Positions 1-11,662 of a stretch of 64,000 nt of DNA are shown here, piece after piece (positions within the stretch are counted from its first letter, which is position 1; every line of letters begins with the position of its first letter). A model generated the notes under the pieces. That model was not told the origin of the DNA, did no database searches, and was given only the letters and a program-made list of their open reading frames with translations. The stretch is from Coprinellus micaceus (taxonomy: Eukaryota > Basidiomycota > Agaricomycetes > Agaricales > Psathyrellaceae), in contig OX596346.1 in NCBI GenBank assembly GCA_951394405.1, forward strand, positions 992,001-1,056,000, written 5' to 3'. Both the position numbers and the translations under genes were made by a program.

Positions 1-403
1 CCGGGTTGTCAGTGTCGGGGGCATTGGGCCACACGAAAGCTTAAAGCTGCAAATCCTGGACACCATTCCCTGCTTGTGATCGGTGCATGGCAAGAACACG
101 GATATAGGGCGGGGTTATCGAAGGTACAGCTCGAATCCCGTTCTGCGCCCTCTATTCGTGTTCGCGTGCGAGGGAAGCCCAGTAGAGACACAGGTAGCAC
201 AGAGCAAACCAATGAAGCCCAAAGAGAATCTAGTCCGAGATCATGAAGGGAGCTGTCGGGCAGGAGAGACCTCGGGCGTTCGAAGAGGAGCAGCTGGTGT
301 CCGGATTCAAGAATCATGTCGTCATCGCCAGGTGATTGGCTGTAATGCCGCTGTACTCGTGTTCGTCAGACAGTCCATCCGAGTAGATCGCGAGTACCCC
401 AGC

Positions 404-1020
404 GCTGCGAGAGCTTTGGACGCGAGAATATGGTGCGCGATTCCTGGTTTGGGATCGATGCTGCAGGGGTAGAACAAATGGACGTGCCTTCTATTTGCCT
501 CCGCCAAACGGGCATGCCCAAGTCAACACGGGCGCTATAGAGCTGCGAGAGCTTGGACGCCAGAATCTGTAGCGCGATTCCTGGTCTATGATCGATGCTA
601 GTAGGGGTAGAACGAGGGAACGTGCGCTGTAGTCGTCCCCATCAAACGGACATGCCTCGATATTCTAGAACTGCAAGAGCTTGGACACCAGAATCTGTAG
701 CACGATTCCTGGCCTATGATCGATGCTAGTAGGGGTGGAACAAGGGAACGTGCGTTGTAGTCGTCCCCATCGAACGGACATACCTCATTAATCACAGACA
801 TTATGGGACTGTGAGAGCTTGGACGCCAGAATCAGCAGCGCGATACCTGGTTCATGATCGATGCTAGCTATGGAACGGAGGGGCATGCTGCTCCGCAGTT
901 GTCCAAGCCTCCGTCAAATGAGTACACCCAAGCAAATGGAAGGTGTTCCTGAGCTACTGCAACAGGTTAACCAACAGAATGTGCAGCACGATTCCTGTCT
1001 TGTGATCGACGCTAGAAGTG
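404..1020. repeat. Degenerate ~125-130 bp tandem repeat (about five copies)
   Basis: Successive blocks begin near 404, 543, 670, 809 and 951. Each carries a 'gagagcttggacgccagaat' type start, a 'gcgattcctgg' core and a 'gatcgatgctag' segment. The second and third copies (543-787) are the most alike, and the outer copies are more diverged and partly truncated. The short open frames across it change frame between copies and look non-coding. It is best read as an old minisatellite. Confidence 0.75.
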
Positions 1021-2232
1021 GGGCCAGAAAACATGCGTTCCAGTGGCTGTCAGAGGCATCGAGGCCTTGTCTTCACCTTCCTTTTTGGACGGCTGCGACG
1101 CGGAGATTGCGTGAAGGGGACTGAGGAACCCTTCCCCTGGGTCACGAATACTGGTTAGATGTCAGAATGAAGCACCTAGAACCTTCGAGGACCTGTAAAT
1201 GTCATCGTCACAATGGCTGTATAGGTTGCTTTAGGGCGGCGGTGTGATGAATGAGAACAGACATACCTCATTGGCTCATGCGAAATTAATCGCATGAGCC
1301 TCCGTAATCCTACTTGGGAAGGCCATCGAAGACCACGCTCACCCAGATTGCACCAGATTCACGGGTAATTAGGAATCACCCTTTCACTTGCTCCGAGAAG
1401 GGACAATTGACGAACACTTTATCCCTTGGGAGGGGCATGAATCATGCCCACGAGTTTGTTAGGCAGACCTGTGTCGGTAGAGATGAGGATAGTAGGAGGA
1501 ACGCCATCGATAAAGCTGAACCAAGTCTTGAAACACATCGACGACCAAGTTCGGGGAAGAGGCAAGAAGTTGAAGTCCGACCGTCGGGTGGATCACGCGC
1601 ACTGGAGTACGTAATGATTTCACATGATCGTATGGGCGGCAGGCGGCCGCCGGATTGGGCGGAAACTCCACCACCCTCATTCAGCGAGAATCATGCATCC
1701 CGACTGACTGCTCTAATCTTTCCGTCTCTTTCCCTCCAGCTCCCCCTTTTGTGAATTCAATCCCTCGTTCGTGTTCCCACACCTTTCAGAGCCACTTGAG
1801 CGCCGTATCCTAGGTAGACTTGAGTTTCTTTCTTTGTCCAAGACCCACCCCAGGTGAGACCACAGCCTCGAGGCAGTGGTTGTTTGGCAGTTGTTTTCAT
1901 TCGAGAAAATAGTGGTGACGTTGTCAGTATCTTCTTACCTCGTCGATAGCCCGTACAAACATCGCTCCTCTCCGCTGCATTCATTCCTGAGCCAATGCCC
2001 TCTGAACCCTGTCGTCGCGGTCGACGATCCTCTCGTCATGCATCGAAGGCAGCCGCCTCATCCGCTCGTCTGAACGGCGGTCGCCCATCAAAGCACAAAG
2101 CACGGGGTGGCAGAGCGTCTTCTCCCCCAGCAGAACATAGCTCTCAGGCGAGTGTTTACTCTCCACCTCCAAGTTGGCTGCGGGGTGACTCATCGAAGTC
2201 GTGGTCTTCATATCCAGGGCACGCGCTCTCGG
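1021..2232. other. No supported gene
   Basis: Only short overlapping open frames on both strands, with no recognisable domain or convincing splice chain. A basic, Ser-rich open frame begins at an ATG at 1995 and could be the true 5' end of the hypothetical gene that follows, but I could not find a splice pair joining the frames. Confidence 0.4.
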
Positions 2233-2691
2233 ATGAGCTCGCACCCTTCATCCGGCGAATCCCGCGCCTCCCCTTACCTCGTGTCAGTTATGGATAGCAT
2301 CGCTAGCACCAGTGTTATGGAGTACGAAATCGGCCTCCTTGTGTCGCAGGCTCTCGACAAGGTTGGAGATCTTGTCACCCACAACGGCAAGAGGATGCGC
2401 ATCCACACCACCACAATGTCGAAACCCAACAGCGTCAACATCATCACTGCGCACACCACCTTGCACGGGGCATTTGCTCAGGCTACGGCCGATGCAAATT
2501 CGATGAGGTCCACTCATCCGTCGCATCCAGCAGGGCTTCACCTTGGTGCCCGACAAATTCAGGAATTGGGTAGTTTATTCAGCCGTAATCCGGCTGCATT
2601 CCAACCCGTCATGTTGCGGATGTGGTACTCGAATAACAAAAGGCCAGATGTTTCCGAAATAGTGTCATCTCCAACACTTCTCGTTTCTTAG
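2233..2691 (+). CDS. Hypothetical small protein (tentative)
   Basis: I do not recognise this protein. The open frame from the ATG at 2233 gives about 152 residues. It contains a possible helical stretch (YEIGLLVSQALDKVGDLV, near residues 26-43), an Ala/Thr-rich middle and no Cys pairs or membrane segment. The same frame is open back to 2107, and a second basic frame begins at 1995, so the start is uncertain and a spliced 5' exon is possible. There is no visible link to its neighbours. It may be non-coding. Confidence 0.3.
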   Translation: MSSHPSSGESRASPYLVSVMDSIASTSVMEYEIGLLVSQALDKVGDLVTHNGKRMRIHTTTMSKPNSVNIITAHTTLHGAFAQATADANSMRSTHPSHPAGLHLGARQIQELGSLFSRNPAAFQPVMLRMWYSNNKRPDVSEIVSSPTLLVS

Positions 2692-3062
2692 TCCTCAACT
2701 TCCCAGACCCCCACTCTCAAAACATTCATAACACAGACAACATGTTGTACCACCCCCTGCCCTCATCTTCTTTCCTTATGCTTTCATTACTATGCCCTCA
2801 CCTGCTATTACTTATGCCACCTACTATGCATCACGAACAACTACTTACCCCCGCGGGTTTGATGCTCTCCCAAAGTCCCAACTTTCGGTATCAGAGAGTG
2901 TGCTGAATAGATGGCGGAATGCTGTGTGAATTCTTGAGGTGCGTTCCCTAGTAATCGCGCAACAAGCGGAATAGTCACTGCATATATTTAAAAGGGAGTA
3001 TATCATACCAATCTGAAAATAGGCCGGCAGGAAAAGTAATTAACGGAAAGTGAGTGGGATAT

Positions 3063-4191
3063 CTAGAGGCGAATGGTTACAACATCGCGATGATGGCACT
3101 GGTGGTAACGGGCCATGGTGCAGAATCGCCCGCAGTTGTTGCACTTGATAAGGAGCCTTGTGAGATCGGCAGGACGCATTCCCGCATTCTTCTCCATGTT
3201 TGTGAGGGCTTGGATGAGGTCAAAGCCCTCCTCTCGGGTGTTAACGGCATCACCTTCACACCGATGCTGAGAACGTCTCTCGGAGTAGATAAGATTGTCG
3301 CACAAGCGGCATTTGCGAAAAACGCGCTTAAGCTCTGACTTCGTGACTCCATCCCCGAACAGGTACCCGAATCGCAGGAGTACGTCAAACGGCGTGAACG
3401 TTGGCCGTTCCGGATTGAACGAGGGAATATCGCAGGACGCGAGGAATCCATTGCCAACTGAAGAAACTACGGCAAGTTCAAGTTAGCATTGAACCCCAGT
3501 GTCGTGACGATCATAGGCGCTTACAAGACGGTTCAGGTGTAAATTCGTACCGGTATTCTTTGAACAGCTCTTGCGGGTCCGAGTCCGGGTCGAGGAAGGG
3601 CAAGGCTATTCAAATGTTTCGACTTTTTAGAATCAACGTTGAAGATAGCGTTCTTACCAGGCTCAAGAGTCTCGAGTGTGTCCGACGCCAAACGCCCTAG
3701 CGTCAGGTCGACGGCATTGGAGACTAAAGATGCAATAGATATTCGCCTGGGTGAGCATTCAGAAGCGAACTCCATACACGTCACCACTCACTTTCCAACC
3801 CGCCGCCGCCGCCTTGCTCATTCGAGGACGTGGGGAGAGGGGAGGGCTGCAGCTGCGAGACCCGGTGCTCGTCGTTGGGCTCCCCACCATGGCTGGCAGG
3901 ACTGGAGTACACCGGAAGGAGCTCTCCCCTCTGTTGTTTCGGAGGAGTGGAATACTCCCAAAGAGGTCTCGGCGCTGGAGATGCTCGGCGCAAGGGACGA
4001 GGGGCTCTCCCATACGGGGTTGAGTGAGGAAGAAGGGCCCTCTCCCTTGCCCGGGGAACAGTAGCTGGTGTGGAGAACCGCACACGGTCGCCTCCCCCCA
4101 TGAGGGACGGCGCCAAGGGTGCGACGAGGCCAGACGCGAACGTCTGGAGCCGTGAGAGAGTCGGCGTCGCAGCTGGCGTACTCGATTCCAT
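3063..4191 (-). CDS. Protein with two C-terminal C2HC zinc fingers
   Basis: Four exons join in phase: 4191-3792, 3723-3658, 3605-3525 and 3466-3063, giving 316 residues from the ATG at 4191. The first third is rich in Pro, Ser and Arg and probably disordered. The C-terminal part has two matching zinc-binding units: C235-x2-C238-x11-H250-x-C252 and C291-x2-C294-x9-H304-x-C306, separated by a predicted helix. I cannot attach a named family. The repeated C-x2-C...H-x-C pattern suggests a nucleic-acid or protein-binding module, which is inference. Introns are 58, 52 and 68 bp with GT-AG ends. The chain of correct phases, not homology, is the main support. Confidence 0.65.
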
Positions 4192-4983
4192 TGGGTATGT
4201 GTGAGATGAGCGTGGGGAGAGAGACTAGTGCCAAGTGGGGGGCTGGGTTGGTGATTCTGGTGCGGGCGACGTTCCTTTATACATCGTCCACCTTCGCCGC
4301 TCCTTATGAGCGACATGGCAATATAGGTAAATCGTGGCAACGAGCTATTCGGCCTCTTCAAAGTCGACGTCTCGGGCCGACACCAACTCCCGACGGTACT
4401 GGAAAGTCATGTACGTATCGGCGCCATGGCAGAAAACAGGAGCCCAGATGACCCAGTTTCGACCGGCGGATTTGATGGGTAGGTGTTGGGTGGACACTAA
4501 GCCGGGTCGCCTGGACAGAGTGCTGTAGCTTATCCGGTTCAACACACAGAGGGTGTGGGCCCACACGACGCTCACGAAGCCCATGATCGTGGTCTAGGAA
4601 CATGCGATTTTGATCGCGTCTTCTCCGATAGCCAATCTTTGGTAGTGATCAACCCGTGTCCGGCGTCTAAAGGTATGATGCAATCAGATACAACGCTTTT
4701 CGCCTGCACGAAACTCTCCTTCCTCCTTGTTCAATGTGTCAGGCACCGAACTCGTGTTACCCATAGACATCGGCGTTGTTGCACTCGCCGTTGCCTAGAA
4801 TGAAAACCTGGACATGAAAATCGGACGAGCGCTCTTCTCAGGGTGCTCCGATCAAGACAACATATATCACCGCACAAGTCCTTCATATAGCGCACCGAAG
4901 GGAATCCTGAAGCAGGACAACCCCCTCTATCGCATCGCAAACCGTCGACTCTGACCCCAGCTATCCCCAACAGTAACGTTATC
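4192..4983. other. Intergenic region between divergent genes
   Basis: The region between two divergently oriented start codons probably holds both promoters. I see no clear TATA box and no gene. Confidence 0.4.
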
Positions 4984-5845
4984 ATGGCGAACCCTACTGC
5001 AAGGTGTGTCTATATTTCCTAGGTTTCGAACTGCGAGGTCCAGCTGCCCAAATTTCTCCAAATCTAACTTACCCATCCAGAGTCCCAGTCCAGCAGATAA
5101 CCGGGGTGCTTCCCCAGGTTATGATTGTTGTGCTCAGGCGTAGTGAAGCGCGCACAGTTCACGAGAACAACCATATCCTTCAAGGAACGAGAGTTATCAT
5201 TCCCATCGATCGCAGGAGGTCCGCCATCATCTACAGCAACAATGTCAGCGATTGGAACACCGTCGCCGCCGTCGCAAAGCTCCACGTCACAACGAACACC
5301 GTCCCCTTTGTGGTGTACAACCTTCCCAAGTCCCTTCGCAAGCTAGCACAACGTGTTGGGATGTTTGTTCTCTGGGCCGTCCTTGTCGTGGTTTCCGGCG
5401 CCCTCTCTTACAAATTGGCCACCTGTGAGCGTCCTCACCACTTTCAAATGACGGATGTGGCATTTACTGAAACCCATGATAGATTTAGGGTCTCTCGCCG
5501 CTGGTTTCGTGTTCGTCAACCCCTGGCAAGCTGTTCAGAGTGGATTTACGGACTTCGTCCGTGAGTAAAGACCGCCCCTGCCACAACTCGCTCATCGCTG
5601 ACTACCGCCTTTGTTATGGCTGTTTCCTGATCTTAGTAGCCTACGCGAAATTGGGCGACATCACCCGCTTCAGTGGCCAGCTTCTTGCGAAGCACATCAT
5701 CAACTTCCTTCAACCCTACATTGGTAGGTGCGCATCTTTCCCTTGGAAGGAAATGGTCACTGATTGTCGTCGCATCACCGACTCGTCAGCCCAGGCGCCT
5801 GTTTCTGAGGGCCAGACCGCAATCGAGGGTCAAACCCAGGCTTGA
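4984..5845 (+). CDS. Small predicted membrane protein
   Basis: Five exons join in phase: 4984-5003, 5081-5424, 5483-5560, 5637-5723 and 5790-5845, giving 194 residues from an ATG in the context atcATGG. After a polar N-terminal half come two adjacent hydrophobic stretches: FVLWAVLVVVSGALSY (about residues 110-125), then LGSLAAGFVFV after the next splice. They could form a hairpin in a membrane. The tail is a short amphipathic segment and an acidic, Gln-rich end. No named family is recognised. Acceptor choice at the last intron was decided by frame. An antisense open frame over 5064-5285 looks partly protein-like, so strand is likely rather than certain. Confidence 0.5.
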
Positions 5846-6552
5846 ACGACCAAGCGCTGGGCGAGTTGCCATTTCTCCCTTCCTCGTAATCCTGGGCTTC
5901 TCTGTTGTACTCTTACCTCACCGTATTGCACGCATCTGTATTTGTGATTATACTATGCTTACCTGAATGACCGTCTATTCCCTTCCATCCCGTACCCCAA
6001 GGGTGTCCCCGCATCGTTGGCGAAGGCGGCTTGGCACAGCATCAGAAAGTTCGAGCTCAGCGCCATATACCGCTTGGTTCGGAATGTAAGCACAAATGAG
6101 ATTTGGATTTGAAACTGCGACCGTTGGACTTGTCCTGCGACCGGCTCTGTGCACCGCGACGGTCAGGCTTCAATCGGAGGCCCCTCGCCGACGTCGACCA
6201 CATATATTCACCTCTGACTCTCTGTTGATGGACTTCCTGCGACGTAAAGCCTCAAAACCTCCGCTGCGGTGGAAGATTGGCGGATTTGCCTCGGAGGCGT
6301 GAGGGATCCTCATGATTTCTGCGAGGTCAGTCCTTGGGCAGTCCTCACCGATTGCGCGTTCTACTGTCCTCTGTGGGCGTGTCTATTCCGGCCTTCAAGT
6401 TCAATGGATCAATTGAAATAGGAAGCACCTGGGATAACTACGGAGACACTTGGCAATCCGGTGGGACATGATTATGTTTGGGAGTCAGAATAAGTAGCGT
6501 GAGTGGTCCCTTTCTCGAGTATCATAGAAGCTGATGAGTACGCAGCGCCGCC
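5846..6552. other. Intergenic, presumed 5' flank of the Plavaka element
   Basis: No gene is supported. GC-rich imperfect palindromes occur around 6255-6300 (cctccgctgcggtgg and nearby). These might be subterminal sequence of the downstream transposon, but I could not pair them with an inverted copy beyond 11400. Confidence 0.3.
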
Positions 6553-9500
6553 ATGGATCTGGATGACATTGCTGGCCCTTCACTGGCGGCAGAATGGTCT
6601 CGGAAATGTGCCTGTGGAAAACGACTCTACCAACCCAACAGTTATACAAACCACATCAGAACCTGCTCTCGATACAAACGGGGTGTTGGGTCGACGCTGG
6701 AGGCGGCAAGGTCGCGCTGGAAGGAACGCCCGCCCCAGCCGAAGAAGGGTAAAGCGGCGTTGAACTCTTGGTTTGGAGATGAAGACCTCGATATCGACAA
6801 GCCCATCCGACCAGGTCCAGCCCCGCCTCAGGGTGCTAGCCCCGCTGAGGGGGGAAACGTTGTAAGCTTTGATGTATTTAGGGTGTCCTGTACTCACTCT
6901 ACAACATATATACAGCATGACGCCAGTTTCCGCCCCAGCGGAACCACTGATATGGAGGTCGAACAGGAGGCTCTCCCCCAGGCCGAGTCTGCCGAATTGG
7001 GTCGTGGTCGCCGCACGCGCAAGCCTACCAAGCGCTTCAAGGATTTCGCGCTCACATCGACCATCCCCTTCCAAATACCGTCCATCCCCGCACAGAATCT
7101 CGACACTTCAGACGAGTCGGACTCGGATAGTAGGCACGAGGCTCAGGCGCAGGAAAGCGAAGACCCAAGTCGCCCGCCTATTTATTTTGGCCCAGAGACC
7201 GAACCCCAAGCTCGCCGTCTCACCATTTTCGACGAATCTTGTTGGAAGGAAACGGACAGAAATCCCTTTGGCCTCTACAAGAGGTACTGGACGATTGAAA
7301 AGGCACCCCACGATCCCGATTTCTACACATCTCCAGAGGATCTACAAGACGCTGTCCCAAATCCTTCGCTTACTACCGAGATAGATTGGGCCAAGGAGCT
7401 CTTCCCTTTTCCAAATCTCAACTCGTTCCTCCTTGGAGAATGGTATTGGAGCGACGGGAACGAGAAAAGCCGCGATTCGTTTCGTGACCTCATTGGGATC
7501 ATTACGAGCGACGACTTCCATCCAGACGATATCCGGGAGGCTAACTGGGGCCTCATCAACGACACTCTTGCGTCCTCAGAGTTTGACGCCCAGTCTCGGA
7601 GTACTCTCGACTGGATGGGAGACGGAACGTCTTGGCACACTACCGCAATTCAGCTCGACGTCCCGTGCAATACCACATCCATTCAGCCCGGCCTCCACCA
7701 CTACGAGGTCCCTGACTTCCGGTATCGTCCATTGGTCCCTATCATAAAGCGACGGCTCGAGGATGCTACACGCGGCGACCAGTTCCACATTGTGCCCACG
7801 GATTTGCGTTGGAAACCTCAAGAGGGAGGTCCTGATCTCCGCGTCTACGGGGAGCTATACAACTCCCCCGCTTTTATCAAGGCCTTTAAGGAAGTGCAGG
7901 TCGGTGCTGTTATACCTGCTGGACTTACATCTCGTGGGCTTGGGGATGGTTAGCAGATTACTGAGCTTCTTCTTCCAGAATCTCCCGCCCGAGCCGACCG
8001 AGAGCGGGCTGCCTCGATATGTCGTAGCATTGATGTTTGCTTCTGACGAGACGATGCTCACCTCGTTCGGGAGCGCAAAGATCTGGCCAGTGTACATGCT
8101 TTTCGGGAACGAGTCCAAGCACAGGCGGGCGAAGCCATCACTCAAACTCTTTGAGGAGATCGCCTACTTTCAACCGGTGGGCAGCTCAGCCTAGGCCACG
8201 TCGCCATCAAGGACCATTGCTGACACCGCCCATAGCTTCCAGACCGCTTCCAAGATTGGTACCTCGACGTGTCTGGAAAAAAGAATGTTGGGGATACCCT
8301 GCATACCTTCCTCAACCGAGAACTCTTCCATGCACAATGGAAGATCCTACTCGACGACGACTTCGTTCATGCATATCGTTACGGAATTGTCGTAGACTCT
8401 TTCGATGGAAAGCGTAGACGCTTTTACCCCCGGGTGCTGACATATTCAGCCGATTATCCGGAACGGTACGTCTTCTACTCCCATCCTTTCCAGTGCTTTC
8501 TGTCTCAGAAGCTCGCCGTACCTCAGGGCTGCCGTCGTAAGCATCAGGAGCATGGGCGACCACCCGTGCCCCAGGTGTTTAGTCTCTGATACCGATATTC
8601 ACGACATGGGAAGCAACGCTGACCGAGCAATTCGAGAAGAGCAACGTAGACAAGATAACATTGACAGGAAGAAAAATATCAAAGAAGCCCGCGAGATCAT
8701 ATATACGGACAATCTCAGTGTGAACACCAAGAAGGTAGAAGCACTCTTGAAGCCGACATCGCTGGTGCCGACCAGGGTAAGTCCAGTGCTAATCCTTTGT
8801 TTGTTCTCCCAATTGGTCCTGGGCTAATGACATGGGCGCTGCCACCCCAGAATGCCTTCTCGGAACGTCTCTCAGATTTCGGCCTCGATGTATATCACAT
8901 CGTGGCTGTGGACATACTCCATGAGGTGGAAATAGGCGTGTGGAAGTCGCTGTTCATTCACCTTCTTCGTCTCTTAGAAGCCACTGACAAGTCGAAGCTG
9001 AATGTTCTTAACACGAGGTAAGTCGCCGTTTAATCGAGTTAAAACGACGTCATCTCTCCCGGGTAGTGATGTTCTGTTCCTACCCTCTAGGTTTCGCGAT
9101 GTTCCGGGTTTTGGGCGCGACACCATACGTCGTTTCGGCAACAACGTCTCTGAGATGAAGCAGTTCGCTGCCCGAAACTACGAAGATCTGCTACAGGTTC
9201 GCTTTCAACCATACTATCATATCATTCCGTGCCAGACGATTCTAAACTCTCCACCTTGTGCCAGTGTGCAATTCCCGCTTTCGAAGGCTTACTTCCGGGA
9301 GACCACGACGGACGAGTTCTCGATCTCCTCTTCGTCTTCGCCCACTGGCATTCTCTGGCAAAGCTGAGGCTCCATACGGATGCCACGCTCGCCATTTTAG
9401 ATGATTGGACAACCATTCTCGGGGACGAGTGTCGAAGCTTCGTATCGGCAACATGCAAAGTGTTCGAGACTCAAGAGCTGAAACGCGAGTACCAGTCCAG

Positions 9501-11400
9501 AAAACGCAGAGAAGCTCGGAAGAAGTCCACGAAAAGGGGGAAAGCCGTCGCATCGAGCCACCCAGACCCACCAACGACTCGAGAGATAGCGAACCTTGAC
9601 ACCACGGAGGGTGACGGTGCGTGAACTTGTGTCAAATCTGGGTTCGCGGATCGCGCTGATGGGCACGTCTTTTGTATGCGTCCCTGTTTCGAATGGTATG
9701 CCGCTTTGCCTGCGGTTTTGGAGATAGAAGGTAATGTTTGAGAGCTCCCCTCCCTTATGACCCACCCTTTCTGACAGAACCGGTTTGAGCAGGGCGAAAA
9801 TCGAAGACTTGGAATATCAATACCCCAAAATTCCACTCACTTGGGGACGTCCCCTCCTACATCCGGATGTTTGGGACGACGGACTCATATTCGACGCAGC
9901 TGGTGAGCCATTTTGAGTTCATTGGAACTAAACCTCGTATAACCTTCAAAGCAAGTCAGAACATTTCCACCGGTTTCCCAAGTCACGATACAAGCGCACG
10001 AACAAAAGAAATGCTCCATTCCAGATATCCCGCATCCAGACTCGTCAAGCACGGATCCGTAAACTTCGGAGAAACCTCATTCCACCAACAGAAGAAGGGA
10101 CATTGGACGCGGACGGGTTCTCAACGCTCCCCTACTTTATCGGCAAGTCCCAGAACCAGCCATTGCAGTTGTCGCGCTTTCTATTTCTCAATTCCGGGGA
10201 TCACGCGGTGAAGGTGTGTGGTATATTTCAGGTCTAGTGTTGCGACATAGTTGGAGAGCTAAGTCTCGACCGAAGGATTTCATGCCGAAGCTGAAACGCC
10301 ACCTACTTCCTCGGATCATTGAGAAGCTCTTGCAGGAGGCGAAGCTATCGCCAGAGGACCATCCCACGGCTCTACCTATCCTCAAGAAGATGGCTGGCGA
10401 ACCTGAGGCACTAACCGACATTCACTTCAACCACCTCTTTATTCATTCAGAACGTATCTACCAGCATTCCATCGCCCAATTCAACTTTACCACGTACGAC
10501 TGCCGACGTGACCAAGATACCCTCAATGCAGCCACCTCACGCCGCGACTTGATCTGCTTTGCGGAAGAATCGCCATTTCCAGACCCCGAAGAAGAAAGGT
10601 CTACCGCATCCGGAGCTACGACAGAGCAAAAACGATTTGCCTATGCACGACTTCTTGGAAATTTTCACGCCAATATTGTCTATCTCGGCCCGGGAACGCT
10701 CGACCACAGGCAACGCCGTCTCGATTTCCTATGGATTCGCTGGTATCGCCCCGACGACCTTCAATCGCCGGAGACGAGGATATGGGCATCTCGGCGTCCT
10801 GAAATCGTTTCCTTTGTGCCTCTTACGGATCCTTTGGCCTGCGACTTCCTCGATCCCTCCAGAGTCGTGCGCGCTGCACACGTCATCCCCAGATACTCTG
10901 CGGGGAAACGTTACTCACCTGCGGACCATGACATCCGAATTTTCTCCCAGTGGGCCAACGATAAGGAAGAGTGGTTAGAATACTACGTTAACCCGTGAGT
11001 TTACTTCATCCTCTTCTCGGCGAGGCTCATGGACATGGTTAGGTTCGCTGATCGCGACATGATGATGAGGTTTCATTGGGGTTTGGCAGTCGGACATGCC
11101 TACTCTCACCCCGAAACCAATGCCACGCCCGCAAGCCCGGCTGCAGGCATCACTGCGCCCCGGTTACCAGAAGACCACATGGAAGTCGACATCAATACTC
11201 TCAGCGAACCCGGGGAAGGCTCAGCGTCAACAAAACATTCCTGTGGCGAGCCTCCTTCCGAGGAAGAGACAGATTCCGACGATTCAGCCTACGATAGGCC
11301 CGACGAGGACAGCGGAAGGTCGAGCTGGAATTCGGAGAGTGAAACTGAGCAATGGGATACAGATAGTCGAGATGGGGACTCTGAAGATCTTGACTTATAG
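6553..11400 (+). CDS. Plavaka-type transposase, intact
   Basis: Twelve exons join in phase: 6553-6861, 6916-7899, 7979-8176, 8236-8465, 8509-8776, 8851-9017, 9091-9196, 9265-9616, 9793-9902, 9956-10213, 10276-10994 and 11043-11400, encoding 1352 residues. The start has a strong context (gccgccATGG). Residues 19-38 form a small Cys/His finger (C-A-C...H...C). The body carries the order typical of mushroom Plavaka transpos­ases: an FGNESK segment, LFHAQWKILLDDDF, TYSADYP, a CPRC pair, NAFSERL, a DILHEVEIGVWKSL block, FGRDTIRRF, FAHWHSLAKLRLHTD, FGTTDSYSTQ, and near the end the DRDMMMRFHWGL motif. The C-terminus is acidic and Ser-rich. No stop or frameshift is present, so the protein may be functional. 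The 176-bp intron before 9793 is the least certain join. Confidence 0.88.
6553..11400 (+). mobile_element. Plavaka DNA transposon (coding core; ends unresolved)
   Basis: Plavaka elements are cut-and-paste DNA transposons common in Agaricomycetes. Only the transposase gene can be bounded here. I compared about 550 bp upstream with about 260 bp downstream by eye and found no convincing terminal inverted repeats or target duplication, so the true element extends beyond these coordinates on both sides. Confidence 0.7.
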
Positions 11401-11662
11401 GTAGTCGTCAAGATGTCTGGCTGCATATCATGTTGACTCGGGGGCATTCTGAAATCGCTAGAGGCTCTTTCCCTTGCCAGACCCGGTTTCCGTTCGGCGG
11501 GTCAAGTGGGGGCAACTCGGAAGATAGTCGTCACCCCGAGACTTCCGTAGATCCAGCGAGGTACAATGCTTTGGCTGTTCTGGTCTAGACGCCAGTGTGC
11601 GCGAGGATTTTCCGATTAACTAGATTAAGCTAAGCAATCGTCCGTCCAGCGTGTTTCGTGAC

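Noticed and set aside
5846..11662. Search for Plavaka terminal inverted repeats
   Set aside because: Palindromic GC-rich stretches upstream had no inverted partner downstream, so no ends are claimed.
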